Positions 1 to 11,260 of a DNA stretch of 64,000 nt are shown here, piece after piece (position 1 is the stretch's first letter; every line of letters begins with the position of its first letter). Position numbers and translations under genes: made by a program. Location: the NCBI RefSeq assembly GCF_020740795.1, contig NC_067300.1:434001-498000 (forward strand). Direction: 5' to 3'. The stretch is from Apus apus (Eukaryota; Chordata; Aves; Apodiformes; Apodidae). Under the pieces are notes generated by a model that searched no databases, had not been told where the DNA came from, and was given only the letters and a program-made list of their open reading frames with translations.

Positions 1-675
<675 letters not shown>

Positions 676-3640
676 CTGCAAGAGAACAGGCAAGGCACCT
701 AAATCCTGGTGGGGACCTCAAGGAGCTGTGATGGTGGTGGATAAATCCCCACAGCTCCTGGCTGAGGGGGAGGTTTTTGGCCACCTCTTCAGAAATGAGG
801 GCTTGGGGGTGTCCCAGCCTCCACTGCTGCTGTTAGGAATTGAATCCCTACTGGGGGAGAGCTAGAAAAAGGCTCCAAATCCAGGGTGCAGATGGCAGGG
901 CACCCATGGGTGCAGCGGGTACCGTGCAGCAGCTGGGGAGGGGTGCCAGCTCACCATGGGGAGAGGAGGCCACCAACCGCCATGCCCCTGTTCTTGGCTG
1001 CACAACATGGGGACCCTTTTTCAGCATTGCAGGAAATGGTGGCTCTGAACAGGGTCAGGAGGACTCAGCACCAGGATTGTCCATAGTGGGTGGGGGTCGT
1101 GTGCCCAGCCTCAGCTGGGAATGTCTGAGGGGCTGTGGGACCTCCTGGGACCATGTGCGCCCACATCCCAGCACACGCTGTGCCCAGCACCAGCATGACA
1201 GGCAGCACAGACAGGAGCATTGCACAGGAGTGGTACCAGGAGCACCCACCATGGTGGCTGGGAAGCCTCCACTGCTCTGGGACTCTGTGGGGGCAGGAGC
1301 TTTACCCCCTCCCCATGGTGGCTGCACCCACCTAGCCCCAAGATCACCCCTGTGGGGCACCAGCAGTCCTGGCTGGCTGCAGCCACGTCACTCCCTGAGG
1401 CTGCTCCAGCCAGCGTGGGTGGCACCTGGGCTGGCAGAGTGCTGCCGTGGTGGTGCCCCAACCCTGTGTGCCACCAGTGACTCCTCCACCCCTTTCCAAA
1501 GCTCTGAGCAGGACAGACCAGGGTCATTCTATGACAACCCCATGCCAGAGGGGCTGTGCTAGCTCAGCACCCACCTGCTTTTTCCCCACCTGTGTCCTGA
1601 GGCCATGACACATCTCCTGGGCTGGAGATGGAGCAGGATGGCAGCTGCAGCTCCTGTGGAACACGAGGTCTGGCACCCACCATGCACCAGCACCGTGCAC
1701 CCCACCTGCTCTGGGATGATGCCAAACGGGTGCCCAGGGTGTGCAAACACCCAGCCACATGTGTGATGCAGCTTTGTGACAAGGAGGGACATCAGCACAA
1801 CTCCTTCCTTCCTGAGTGACCCAGGGAGAAGACAAGGTGGTTTGTGCCCAGGACCTGTTGAGTTGTGGCACTGATCTTCACCCACAGCCCCCTGCGAGCC
1901 AGCTGCCATCGGTACCCAGGGGACATACAACCAGCTCTGCCCATGGCAGGGATACTCTGCCAGCACTAACACTCATCACAGTCTCTCAAGGTTTGTTTTT
2001 TTGGCCACAGGGCCATTGGGCCCAGAAGCAACAGTGCCAGCTGCTCCATGATACCCTAAGGGTGCACAGCAAAGGCCAGCAAGAGGCTTTGGGCTTAAAG
2101 ATCAGCAGAAGACCACAGGGAAGGTGTTTCTGGGAGGACAAGAATCAACTTTATTTGGCAAGAAGAAGTATTGACCATACAGAGAAGGGATGGGGGCTTG
2201 GCTCCCCTCCCTATTAACTGGATAAAGCCCTGTCCTGCCCCAAAGCTGGGGGGGAAAGATGCTGAAGCTGAGGTGAAGCCAGTGAGGTTGGGGTGCCTGT
2301 CCCTGGGGGCTGGGGAGAGCTTGATGCCAGGAGGAGACAAGGGTCCCAGTACGCCTGTGGGGCTAGGGGAGCAGGTTTGCTCCCGTAGCAGGGGCTCAGC
2401 ATCGGCCCCACCGCAGTACAGCATAGGGAGCTGGGCAGAGTCCAGGAGGGCAGCACCCCATGGCACAGCGATGCCAACAGCAGCATTGGAAAGCCTGTCC
2501 CCATGGTGTCAGGGTGGCTGGGGACAGGGAAGCACAGCCTGGGGTCCTACCTGGTCCGGCAGCAGCAGGGAGGGGGTGGGTGGGTTGAGCTGGCTGAGAA
2601 CCCCTTGGTGGCTCCATCCCAGCACTGCAAAATCAAAAATGTACATGAGGGAACCCTCAGTCACACTGAGGGGTGGCTGCAGGGGCCATGGGGTGCCTTG
2701 GGGGGCCATCAAGCACACCAAGAGTCCCCTGCAGTCACAGCCCTGCTGAGCCAAATCAAGCTGTGGCCCAGCAAGGACACAGTACCCTAGGGATGTGGCT
2801 ACAGCATCCCCTGGGCACTGGCAGGTCCCCCCACGCACCCCAGCAGCCCCCGGTAGCTGTGGGGGATGCACCGACAGTGCAGTGCTGGCATCCCCGGTGC
2901 TGCCTGGGGTTGCCATGGTTTCTCCGAATTATTCCTCCTCTGCGAAGCCAGTGTGGGTGTGTGGGGAGGCGGCTGGGCTGGGGGAGCTGGGGCTCTGCAG
3001 CACCACAGGCAGAGCAGAGCATCCACAAAGCCACAGGCACCCTCTGCCCATCAGGGGGCTGAGCCGAGATGGCCCCACCAATGTCACTAGTGCCACCATG
3101 GTCCCACACCCCACCTGTCCCTGACACTGAGTCCTCTTCGCTTGCCCACCCCCCAGCTGGTGCGTGCTGGTTGTCCCTCTCTTCAGCTCCAGCCCTGCCC
3201 AGGGTCTCCAGGCTGGGTCACACCGGGGATGCCAGTACCAGCTGGCAGTGCTTTCAGGGCTCATTGACTTCCCTGCATAGGGGCACATGGCCCCAGGGGA
3301 CACAGCCAGCCCTATGCCCATGTCCCCACCCCAGGTGGTTTGTCACAGAGCCCCCTGTGCCCTCGCTGCTGGGCAGGACTCAAGGACACCTCTGCCCAGC
3401 CTGTACCCAACATAGTAGCCCCCCTCCGGCACCCCAGCCATGCTGTCAAGGGGCACTCAGTGGGACCTCCCCAGTGCCAATCCACAAGGACCACACCACG
3501 GCTCAACTTGGCACTGCTGTGGGGCCTGGTGACACCCACACACCCGCAAGACCACCAGCCCCGAGCCCTGCACCCACCACTGCCTGCACCCCACACCTGG
3601 CTCCCTGCTCCCACTGTGATGCCCTGGAGCACCCAGCTCC

Positions 3641-3685
3641 AGCTCTGGCAGCTCTGGCAGCTCTGGCAGCTCTGGCAGCTCTGGC
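3641..3685. repeat. Perfect 9-bp tandem array, five copies
   Basis: The unit AGCTCTGGC is repeated five times without interruption. Because the unit is a multiple of three, it reads as a Leu-Ala-Ala or Leu-Trp-Gln run in the open frames that cross it, but no gene is supported here. Short perfect arrays of this kind are likely to vary in copy number. Confidence 0.9.
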
Positions 3686-3759
3686 CCACGGGAGCAGCTT
3701 GAGAGCATGGGGGTGCCAGGAGCCACCAAGGATGCCAGAGGGGCCTGGCATGGCTGCCC

Positions 3760-4630
3760 TGAACTGGGTCAATGCCAGCACATGCAGCCAGTGCAGTGGG
3801 GCTCTGCAGTGCTCTGCCAGCCCACACCTCGCTGCCTGGGCACTGCAGCGCCCTGCCTGCCCCATGCCCATGGTGAGGGTGCTGCCTGCCTGCTCTGCAC
3901 TGAGTACTCTGCTAGGATGGTACGTAGGCACTGCACACGCTGCACTGAGCGCTACCAGGGCACTACCCCTCAGCCTGCTTACACTGCCTGCACACTGCCC
4001 TCATGCTGCCTGTACACTGCACAGAACGCACTGCCAGGGCACTGCCCCATGCACTGCTTCTTCATTGCCCCAGGCTGCCTGCACACACTGCCCTGCCCGT
4101 GTGCTGCCCTATGGCCTGCCCCACACACACACTGCAGTGGACACTGCCAGTGCACTGCCCTATGCACACTGCCTGGGCAGTGCTGCACACCCTGCCCAAA
4201 GGCAGTGTTCTGCTGGGGTGCTGCCTGGGCCCACTGCGCTGGGAGTGCTGCCAGCGCGGTGCCTACACATGCAGTGCCCTGGGCACCCTGCTGCTGCAGC
4301 ACCCTGCAGGCAGCCCAAGCACGCTGCCAGCACATGCTGCACTGCACCCAGCTCACTGCCCGCACTGCCCCACAGGCACTGCCAGCACCCGCACTGCCCC
4401 GAGCACACTGGATGTGGCTGCAGCTGGAATCATGGCCAGGGCAGCACTGCTCATGCCCTCCCACCACCATGCTGATGATGCTGAAGCACCACGGTGAGTG
4501 CAGTGGGCACTGCCAGCCCACAGGCCTGTGCACCCTGCGAGTGCACTGGGAGGGCACTGACAGCTGCCTGCGCTGCCTGGCACTGCCTGCAGCTGGGGAG
4601 CCCACTGCCCCTGGCCTCTGCCCTGTGCAG
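3760..4630. repeat. Degenerate CACTGCC-type low-complexity field
   Basis: Over roughly 870 bases the words CACTGCC, GCACTGC and CTGCCTG recur every 8-20 bases with irregular spacing. It looks like an old, decayed short-unit tandem repeat rather than a clean satellite. The field contains few stop codons on either strand and therefore produces several overlapping long open frames. No family is recognised. Confidence 0.7.
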
Positions 4631-5390
4631 GAGGGAAATAGACACCAGGCACATTGCACTGCCCCTCCACACACACCCATGCCCCCACATTCCTGTGCCC
4701 CTGGCAACCCCACATCCCCTCCAGCCCCACCTGAGCCCCCTCAGCGCTCCTGCACACATGGCTTCAAGGCTATAGCCCCCACTGGGTGCCCCCACACACC
4801 TGCACCCCTGGAGGACTCATCCTGTTGGAGGGAACAGCACCCCCAGCTCCCACCCAGGAGGCCAGCCCCAGTGCTGGCATCTGTGTGAGGGGTAAGCAGC
4901 ACTCCTAGGGGCAGCAAGGGACAGACACCCTCACTCCAGCCCCTGGTGCCCCCCGGCCCCCCTCTCTGCCGGCCAGGCCCTGGCACCCATCAGGGAGGGG
5001 CACCCCCAAACAGGCAAGGCCAGGGGGCTGCGGGGGTGGCTGGAGGGGAGCAGTGCTGTCCTGGCCACTGTTGCCTGCGAGCCCCGCAGCCCCCAGAGCA
5101 GTGGCCCCGTGCTGCGCACAGGCACTGGGAGGAACCGGGAGGCACTGGGAGAACCGGGGGGCAGCGGGGCCGCTGGGCCGCGCCGGGAGCAGCGCCCGCC
5201 CCGGGGCCGGCACTGCCGGGAACCAGGGGGAGATGGCCCAGCCCGGGCACTGCGGCGGCAGGGGATGGGGATGGGATGAGGATGAGAGACACGGGGGGAT
5301 GGGGTGCGATGGGTTGGGGATGACTCGGCCCGGAGGATGGGGATGGCCTTGGGGGGCCTGGAAGGCTGGAATGCAGAGGGCACAGGGGGA

Positions 5391-5518
5391 TGAGATGGGG
5401 ATGGGGATATAGGGCATGGGGGGGGCTGAGATGGGATGGAATGGGGATGGGGATATAGGGCATGGGGGGGGCTGAGATGGGATGGAATGGGGATGGGGAT
5501 ATAGGGCATGGGGGGGGA
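5391..5518. repeat. 46-bp G-rich minisatellite within a wider GGGATG field
   Basis: The marker ATATAGGGCATGGGGGG begins at 5407, 5453 and 5499, exactly 46 bases apart. The rest of each unit is GGATGGGATGGAATGG-like sequence and is almost identical between copies, giving about 2.7 units. The array sits in a longer purine-rich GGGATG low-complexity run from about 5265 to 5720. Near identity suggests recent expansion. Runs of 7-8 guanines make quadruplex formation plausible on the plus strand. Confidence 0.85.
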
Positions 5519-5785
5519 CGGGGGGGGCTGGGCTGGGATGAGATGGGATGGGAAGGGATGGGCATTTTTTTAGTCTTACGTGGGGGGAGAAGATGGGCCA
5601 TTCTCCAGAGATGGCTCGGGAGGGTCTCGGGGGAACGGGATGGGGATGTGGAACACGGGGGGATGAGATGGGGGCTCCGGGTGGGTGAGATGTGATGCGA
5701 TGGTCCGGGGGATGTTAAGGGAATGGCCCGGTCGGGGTCCCCCGGGAGTACGACAGGCCCCCGCCCCTGCCCGGGCCCCCCTTAC

Positions 5786-5945
5786 CTGCCTCGCGCCGGT
5801 CGCTCCCGCGGCCCCGCCGCATCCCCGCCGCGCTAGGCTTGGGCTGCCGCCGCCGGGGCCATGGCCCGGCCTGGCTCCGCCCGATCCGGCACGGCACGGC
5901 ACGGGCCGACAGGGCTCGGTTCGGCCCGACGTTCCGCCGCGGCCG
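5786..5945 (-). other. AJM1: Candidate AJM1 non-coding first exon
   Basis: On the minus strand this CpG-dense segment ends at a near-consensus donor (GAGGCAG|GTAAGG, donor GT at 5785-5784), and the next good acceptor in front of a recognised coding exon is the one before the AJM1 start. A TATA-like element lies about 30 bases upstream of the chosen left-hand start of transcription, so the 5' boundary is a guess. The exon would add a GC-rich leader with a short upstream ORF. The alternative is a promoter of an unknown transcript. Confidence 0.4.
5833..5862 (-). other. Short upstream ORF in the candidate AJM1 leader
   Basis: An ATG at 5862-5860 in the context GGGCCATGG, a strong initiation context, opens nine codons (MAPAAAAQA) and stops at TAG 5835-5833. 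If the surrounding exon is transcribed as inferred, ribosomes would meet this ORF before the AJM1 start, which could lower AJM1 translation. Whether the ATG is within the mRNA depends on the transcription start, which is unknown. Confidence 0.3.
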
Positions 5946-6299
5946 CTCGGCTCTGCCGCCGCTTGTTTTCCCATAAATACGGCAGGCGGAGTTACCGGCC
6001 GGGGCAGGGACCGGGAGCCACCCACCGGCACCGCCCCCGGCCCCGGTCCCCATCACCGGGCCCTGCGCCCCGGCTCCGCTGGGACCCAGCCCCATCCTAC
6101 CCCCCGCATCATCCCCTATCCCACTGCGGAACCCCGCGGTCAAGGTCTGGGGGACCCCCGGCATCCCGTGCCACCCTCGCGGTGCCAGCCCTCGGCTGGG
6201 ATCCTGCCGCACGCCGGGTGCGGGCGCTCGCGGTGTCCCGGGACGAGGCAGCGGTGTCTCCCGGAGCGGTGCCGGGGGGTTCAGCCCCATGCCGTGAGC

Positions 6300-9200
6300 C
6301 CACCACCTTCATGGGCACCTGCCCGCCTGCTGGCAGCCCCGGTGCCGGCAGCCCCCGGGCCCGTTTTCCCATCCTGCCTGACCTTGGCACATCCTCGCGG
6401 CCCTGCCCTGCCATGGCCAACTGGGCAGCAAAATCCCCGATAAGCTCCTGGGTGCTGTGACCTTGTTTTCCCTGAGGCTCCGAGGCTGTCGCTGCCTGCA
6501 GTGGCCAGAGCCCAGTGCAGACACTCAGCCAGGCCGCAGGCAACGTGCCAAGATGGGCCAAGGCGGCACCCGATAGCTCCTGGCACGCAGCAGGCCCAGA
6601 GCTGGAGCTCTGCCTCAGTTTCCCCATCTCCTGCCTCCATGAGCCAGCCCCACAGCCTGCAGCCCTGCAGGCATCCCCAGTGCAGCCGAGGGTCCCAGCA
6701 CCTGCCGGTGTCCTGACAAAAGGGCCTTGGAGCTGGAGACCCACCAGGAGCTCACGTGGCTCTGAGCCCAGAGCTGGGGTCTGCCGTGCTCCTCGTGGCT
6801 CTGCACCGTGACTGCGGGCTGAGATTTCCTTGATTTCAAAATTCTCCACTGCCAAGACCCTTCCCAGGAGCATCCTGCCATGGTCTCCCGTGTCTGCACC
6901 AGGCAGGGCAGTGCTGGGGTGTGCATGGGCTTGCAGCATGTTGGTGTTGCCTTCACTTTTTACCCCAAAATACCCCTGTGCTCCCAGGGATGCTGTGGGC
7001 ACAGCTGATCTCACTGGCACCAGCAGGATGTGTCCCGCCTGGGCCAGTGCTGAGCCCTGGGAACTCATTGCACACATGAACAGGGTGCAGCAGCTGGGTG
7101 GGGGGAACTGGGAAGCAGGGCCAGCTCATCCTTGCGGCACAGACAGGGCCAAGCTCTGGACCCCCAGGGTCAAGCTCAGCTGGGTCACACTGTTCCCCCC
7201 AGCACTTCCATTTTCCTCCCTGCAGGATGCAGGGCTGGGGCTGCTGCTGCGCCCCTGCCTTCCTGCCCCCACCGCCCCTGGCCCCTGCCCTGCTGCTCCA
7301 TCTGCTCCCTGCCTGCTGCCAGCCCCGAGCCAGCCAGCCCTGTGCCCTAGCTGGGCGCTGGTGAGGTTTTTGACAAGGTCGCTGATGCACGTGGGAGCCT
7401 GGGTCAGGCCCAGGGGGACTGCCAGGGCTCAGCACCCCCTGTGGCTGCAGTCACCCAAACCTTGCAGGGGCACAAATCCTATGGAAGTGCATGGAGTCCT
7501 GACACTGCTGTCAGGTGGGCACAGAGATGCCTGTCCTGAGGACATCACCCGTGGTGTCACCCTCTGTCCGTGTAGCTGTGTCCCTGGGAGACACCTGCTA
7601 TATCGAGGTCACCCATCCAGAGCTTTGCGCTTTTGGGGTGGCCACTGGGCCTTGGCTGCCCAAGTGCAGGGGATGAGTGGGCTGGACTGTGTCCCCCAAG
7701 CCCCATGGTGAGGGTCAGCAGGACCATCTGCTCCCCCTGTGCTGCTGCTATTTTAGGCTGGAAAGTACTGAGTGAGTCAACCAGGCCATGTCACCGGAGA
7801 TGGCAGCGCCACAGCATGTGCTGCTTTTGGCTGTGACACCCCCCGGCCACCCATGGAAGGGGGGCAGCCCCAGCCGAGCCCCACAGGTTCTGAGAAACTC
7901 CAGGGTGGCCACCGGGCAGGGGTGGGGGGCTGTGCCCTCACCTTGTGCTCACTGGCCACACGGGTGGCAGCCCCTCGGATGGACAGAGAGGCACAGCCAG
8001 CAGCAGAGCCCCGTGTGAGCAGCAGGGCTCTGCAGGGAGGGACAGGACTGGCCCCTGCCCCTGTTGCAGGGAACACTGCTGTTGGGTCCCCGCCATAGCT
8101 GTGCAGGTCCAGGCTTGTCCCCAGCCGAGCTGCTGGGGGCCCCTGTCCTGGACACGGGGAACACGCGAGCAGCCAGGGGGATGACACGAGCCAGGGCTCG
8201 TTCCTGCAGCCCTGCAAGAAAGCGGCCAGGTCGGCGCCTGTCGCCAGACGGGAGCAGCTCCTGTCCCCATGTCCGGGGTGTGTGATTTTGCTGCCCCACC
8301 GCGGCTCGCCATCAGGGCCAGGAGCAGCCGGGCTGGGCCGGTGGGGGGCAAACCTTCTCCTCTGCTGGGGTTTCTGTCTGCTCAGTGCTAGGTCCTCCCC
8401 CAAGCCCAAAGGGGAGAGGAGTAAAGATGGGCGCTGCATACCCGTGGCTCAGTTTTCCCACCAGCTCCTGCCCTGATCCCTGCTGAGTCCCCGGTGCCAC
8501 AGAGGTTGCTGTGGCTATTCACGCTGATCATTCACCCAGTGCCAGCAGGCTCTGCTGGGGTGGGCAGCACCAGCTTGGGCAGAGGGCTTGGTCTGTGCAT
8601 CTCCCTGTCATCACGTCTGCATGGGACAGGCTCAGCCATGCCCATCAAGGGGGAAACTGAGGAAGGGAGGAACAACATGCTCACTTGCCACACTGGGGTC
8701 TGTGGTGGCTCTGGGTGCTTGGCCAGCCCAAAACCAGGACAGCTCTTGGCTGGGTGGGAGCACACTGGGGCTCACATCTCTCCTACACAGGCCTGGGGGG
8801 ATCTCACCAGGCCTCCCCAAGGACCTGTCTACCAGGACCACCTGGAGCTGGGAATGCAGAGCTGGAAAATGACACAGACTGGCACCTGCAGCCACCCACC
8901 AACCCCATCCTCAGAGAACACCCACCCCCTGTGGCTGCAGCAGAGCCAGGTGCCTCCTCACTCCATCTTGCCAGTCCTGCTGCCAGGGTCACCTAGAGTC
9001 CCGTTCTGTCCCCGGCTCTCCCACACATGGTCATTGGTGCCTCACTCCAGACGTGTGCCAGGGAGTGGTTGCAGGGGGACCTGGGAGCCAGTCCAACACC
9101 ATGCACCAGGACAATGATAAAAACCCCAAAGGTTTCACAGCAACTGGCCCAGCCCAACCCCTGCCCCCTCCCTGCTCACTCCTGAGATCCAACATCCACC

Positions 9201-9990
9201 TGGCTTGGGGTGTTGTATCTCCCAAGGACCAGCCCTCTGTGCCCCCTGGTGCAGCTCAGAGAGGAAAGGGCACACCCAAAGTGGACAAGGGATGCTGACC
9301 CTGGTGGGGCTGGGCACAGCTGCAGGCCCCACTCTCCAAACCTGCTGGGCACAGGGCTTTCCAGGCCCCAGCTTTCATGTCACACAAGGAGCGGAGACTT
9401 GCATGTGGCAAGGGACAGGGGAGGCTGGTGGGGACCATGCATACATGGGTAGAGGAGGACAGCTCTGGCTGTGCCAGTACAGGGCAGTTTCTAAGCTAGA
9501 AAGACCTTTCTGGGCATTTGCAAACATGGCAGCTCTCTGCCAGAGCCGCAGCAGGGACGCAGGTACAGGCAGGAGGAGGTGGGCAGCCAGTGAAGGCCTC
9601 CAGCAAGGGGGTTTTTCAGGACTTCCCCAGCCCCAGTCTGGCAGCAGGACTGGGGCAAGGGTGTGGTGGTGTCAGGGTAGCCCAGCATGGCCCAGTCCAA
9701 GAAGGCAAAAGGGGGTGATTCTTCAGAGAAGCTCATCAAGCAACCGGGGAGAAGTGATTTGAAGGATGTTGCCCACAGAAGCTGTGTCTGCCTCTGCCAT
9801 GTGCACTGGCCTCATGATGGAGCAAGGGTGAGACAGCACATGTATCCCCCATGGATGCACCTTGTACTAAGGCTGCAGACCCGCTTGCTCATCCCAACAG
9901 ATGAGCAGGTTGTGCTCTGGGACCTGCTCCAGCAGGATGGGACAGGCTGCCAGATGCCAAGCAACCAGCAGGTCCCCAAAACGCTCTGCC
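6300..9990. other. GC-rich non-coding stretch, no gene recognised
   Basis: No family member, convincing exon or CR1 fragment was seen. Open frames such as 6109-7077 (minus) and 6830-7711 (plus) are the length expected by chance in GC-rich DNA, lack recognisable domains and overlap each other on opposite strands. The sequence is rich in CCTGC, CAGGG and CTGGG words but not clearly tandem. Confidence 0.5.
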
Positions 9991-10420
9991 TGGGGAGATG
10001 GGGGCCAAGCTGCCCTCCCGCTGGGTGCCCCTGCAAGCCCAGGGAACAGGACAGGCTGAGCCTGCCCGGCAGATGCCGGGGGCTGCCTGGGGCGGTGGGT
10101 GCGGGACACGGCAGCTCCCCCCGGCAGCTCCGGACCTGCTGCTGCCCGGCACAGAGGTTGCCACGCGGGTGTTGCTGGTGAAGGGCCGGGTGGCCCCGAT
10201 GGCAGCGCGGTGAGTCGAGAAGGAGGCGAGGAGCCCGGTGCGGGCCGGGCAGCTCAGCACGGGGACCGCAATGGGAAGTGACAGCCCGACCTCGGGGCCA
10301 CCCGCGGACGGAGCCGCCGCTTCGGGGCGATTGCACCCGCGGGGTGACGACTCGGGCAGAAACGGGGCCGGGGCATCGCTCGAGCTGAGCGTGAGCAGCC
10401 CCGGTGAGGCAAGTGAGGAG
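9990..10420. promoter_or_regulatory. Second CpG-dense patch, possible orphan promoter
   Basis: CpG density rises sharply again here. On the plus strand an ATG at 10199-10201 is followed ten bases later by a consensus donor (GCGCG|GTGAGTC, GT at 10210-10211), and further GTGAGC and GTGAGG donor-like words follow. No downstream exon is recognised. It could be an unannotated promoter, an enhancer, an alternative AJM1 first exon on the minus strand, or simply a GC-rich pocket. Confidence 0.3.
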
Positions 10421-10722
10421 ATGACTTGTGGGTCTGACCTGGCTTTGGAACGCAGCAGGAGCACCTGCAGACCCGTGGCACTGGGCGCAGGAGTGGGTGG
10501 ATTTTTGGACCAAGCATGGAGGCGGGGCAGGACGGTGCTGAAGGGGAGGCAGCGGGGGTGGGTGCCCCTGGCTCAGCAATTTGCTGGGTCACTCCCTGTG
10601 GGCGCTGCAGCCCCTGGAGCAGGGCTTATGGCAGAGGGCTCCAGCACTGGGGAGCGGGGCGAGGCGCCCCAAAATGGGACTGGGGGGGTTGTGGCACCCT
10701 CCTATGGCCACCCTGTGGGAGA

Positions 10723-11260
10723 GCTAGAAACATAGATTGGTTTGGGTGTGAAGGGACCTTAAAGACAATCTAGTTCAGCCCCCTGACATGGACAGGGAAA
10801 ATCTCTCACCAGCCCAGGTTGCCCCAAGCCCCATCCAACCTGCTCTTGAACACTTCCAGGGATGGGGCAGCCACAGCTTCTCTGGGCAACCTGGGCTCTG
10901 AGGTCTCCCCAGAACCTTTTATTCTCCGGGCTGAACAACCCCAACTCTCCCAGCCTGTCTGCAGAGGAGAGCTGCTTCAGCTCTCAGATCATCTGTGGTC
11001 TCCTCTGGACTTGCTCCAACAGCTCCATGTCTTCCCTGTGTTGTGGACCTCGGAACTGGACCCAGCACTGCAGGGGGGAATCACCATAGTGGAGCAGAGG
11101 GGGAGAATCCCCTCCCTTGCCCTGCTGACCATGCTGCTGGGGATGCAGTCCTGGATACAGTTGGTTTCTGGGCTGCAAGTGCACCTTGCTGGCTCATGAG
11201 CTTCTCATCACCCAACACCCCCAAGTCCTCCTCCTCAGGGCTCTCAATATGAGGGTCACA
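10723..11260 (-). mobile_element. CR1 LINE fragment
   Basis: Read on the plus strand it begins with the antisense CR1 3' end (TTTGGGTGTGAAGGGACCTT and GTTCAGCCCCCTGACATGG-like words). It then continues through the usual CR1 blocks for the lines reading CTTGCTCCAACAGCTCCATG and CCTCCTCAGGGCTCTC. The octamer tail itself is degenerate. The right-hand limit is approximate. It is a 5'-truncated, non-coding copy, as almost all CR1 copies are. Confidence 0.88.

Larger units (their letters stand above)
676..5785 (-). other. AJM1: Probable AJM1 leader intron, GC-rich and repeat-laden
   Basis: This stretch lies between the acceptor before the AJM1 coding exon and a good donor (GCAG|GTAAGG) in the CpG-rich segment near 5786. 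I recognise no coding exon in it. It is dominated by C/G-rich low complexity: CCAC/CTGG-type sequence from 900 to 3600, a 9-bp array at 3641, a degenerate CACTGCC field at about 3760-4630 and GGGATG-type repeats from about 5265. Long open frames here on both strands (for example 3069-4475 and 3707-4888, plus) arise because the repeats lack stop codons. That they form one intron of AJM1 is an inference. Confidence 0.4.
5700..6300. promoter_or_regulatory. CpG-island-like promoter segment with an A/T box
   Basis: CpG dinucleotides are dense here compared with the flanks, with GC-box-like CCGCCC and GGGGCGG-like words. A single A/T element, CCATAAATAC at 5971-5980, stands out. Read on the minus strand it is GTATTTATGG, a weak TATA box about 30 bases above the candidate AJM1 first exon; read on the plus strand it is ATAAATA, also TATA-like, so transcription in either direction is possible. 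Minus is favoured because AJM1 needs a promoter on this side. Confidence 0.45.

Noticed and set aside
3069..4475. 468-codon open frame on the plus strand, with overlapping frames 3707-4888 (plus) and 3979-4713 (minus)
   Set aside because: They lie in a CACTGCC low-complexity field that lacks stop codons in several frames. There is no domain or familiar protein, and frames on both strands are open at once.
6109..7077. 322-codon open frame on the minus strand
   Set aside because: GC-rich DNA gives such lengths by chance. It overlaps an equally open plus-strand frame, has no recognised domain, and sits upstream of the likely AJM1 promoter.
6830..7711. 293-codon open frame on the plus strand
   Set aside because: Pro/Ala/Cys-rich low complexity without a domain or neighbouring exon; most likely accidental.
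9687..10181. Plus-strand frame beginning MAQSKKAKGGD, considered as a small gene
   Set aside because: The charged start is suggestive, but the rest is Cys/Pro/Gly-rich noise without a domain, and no splice context supports it.
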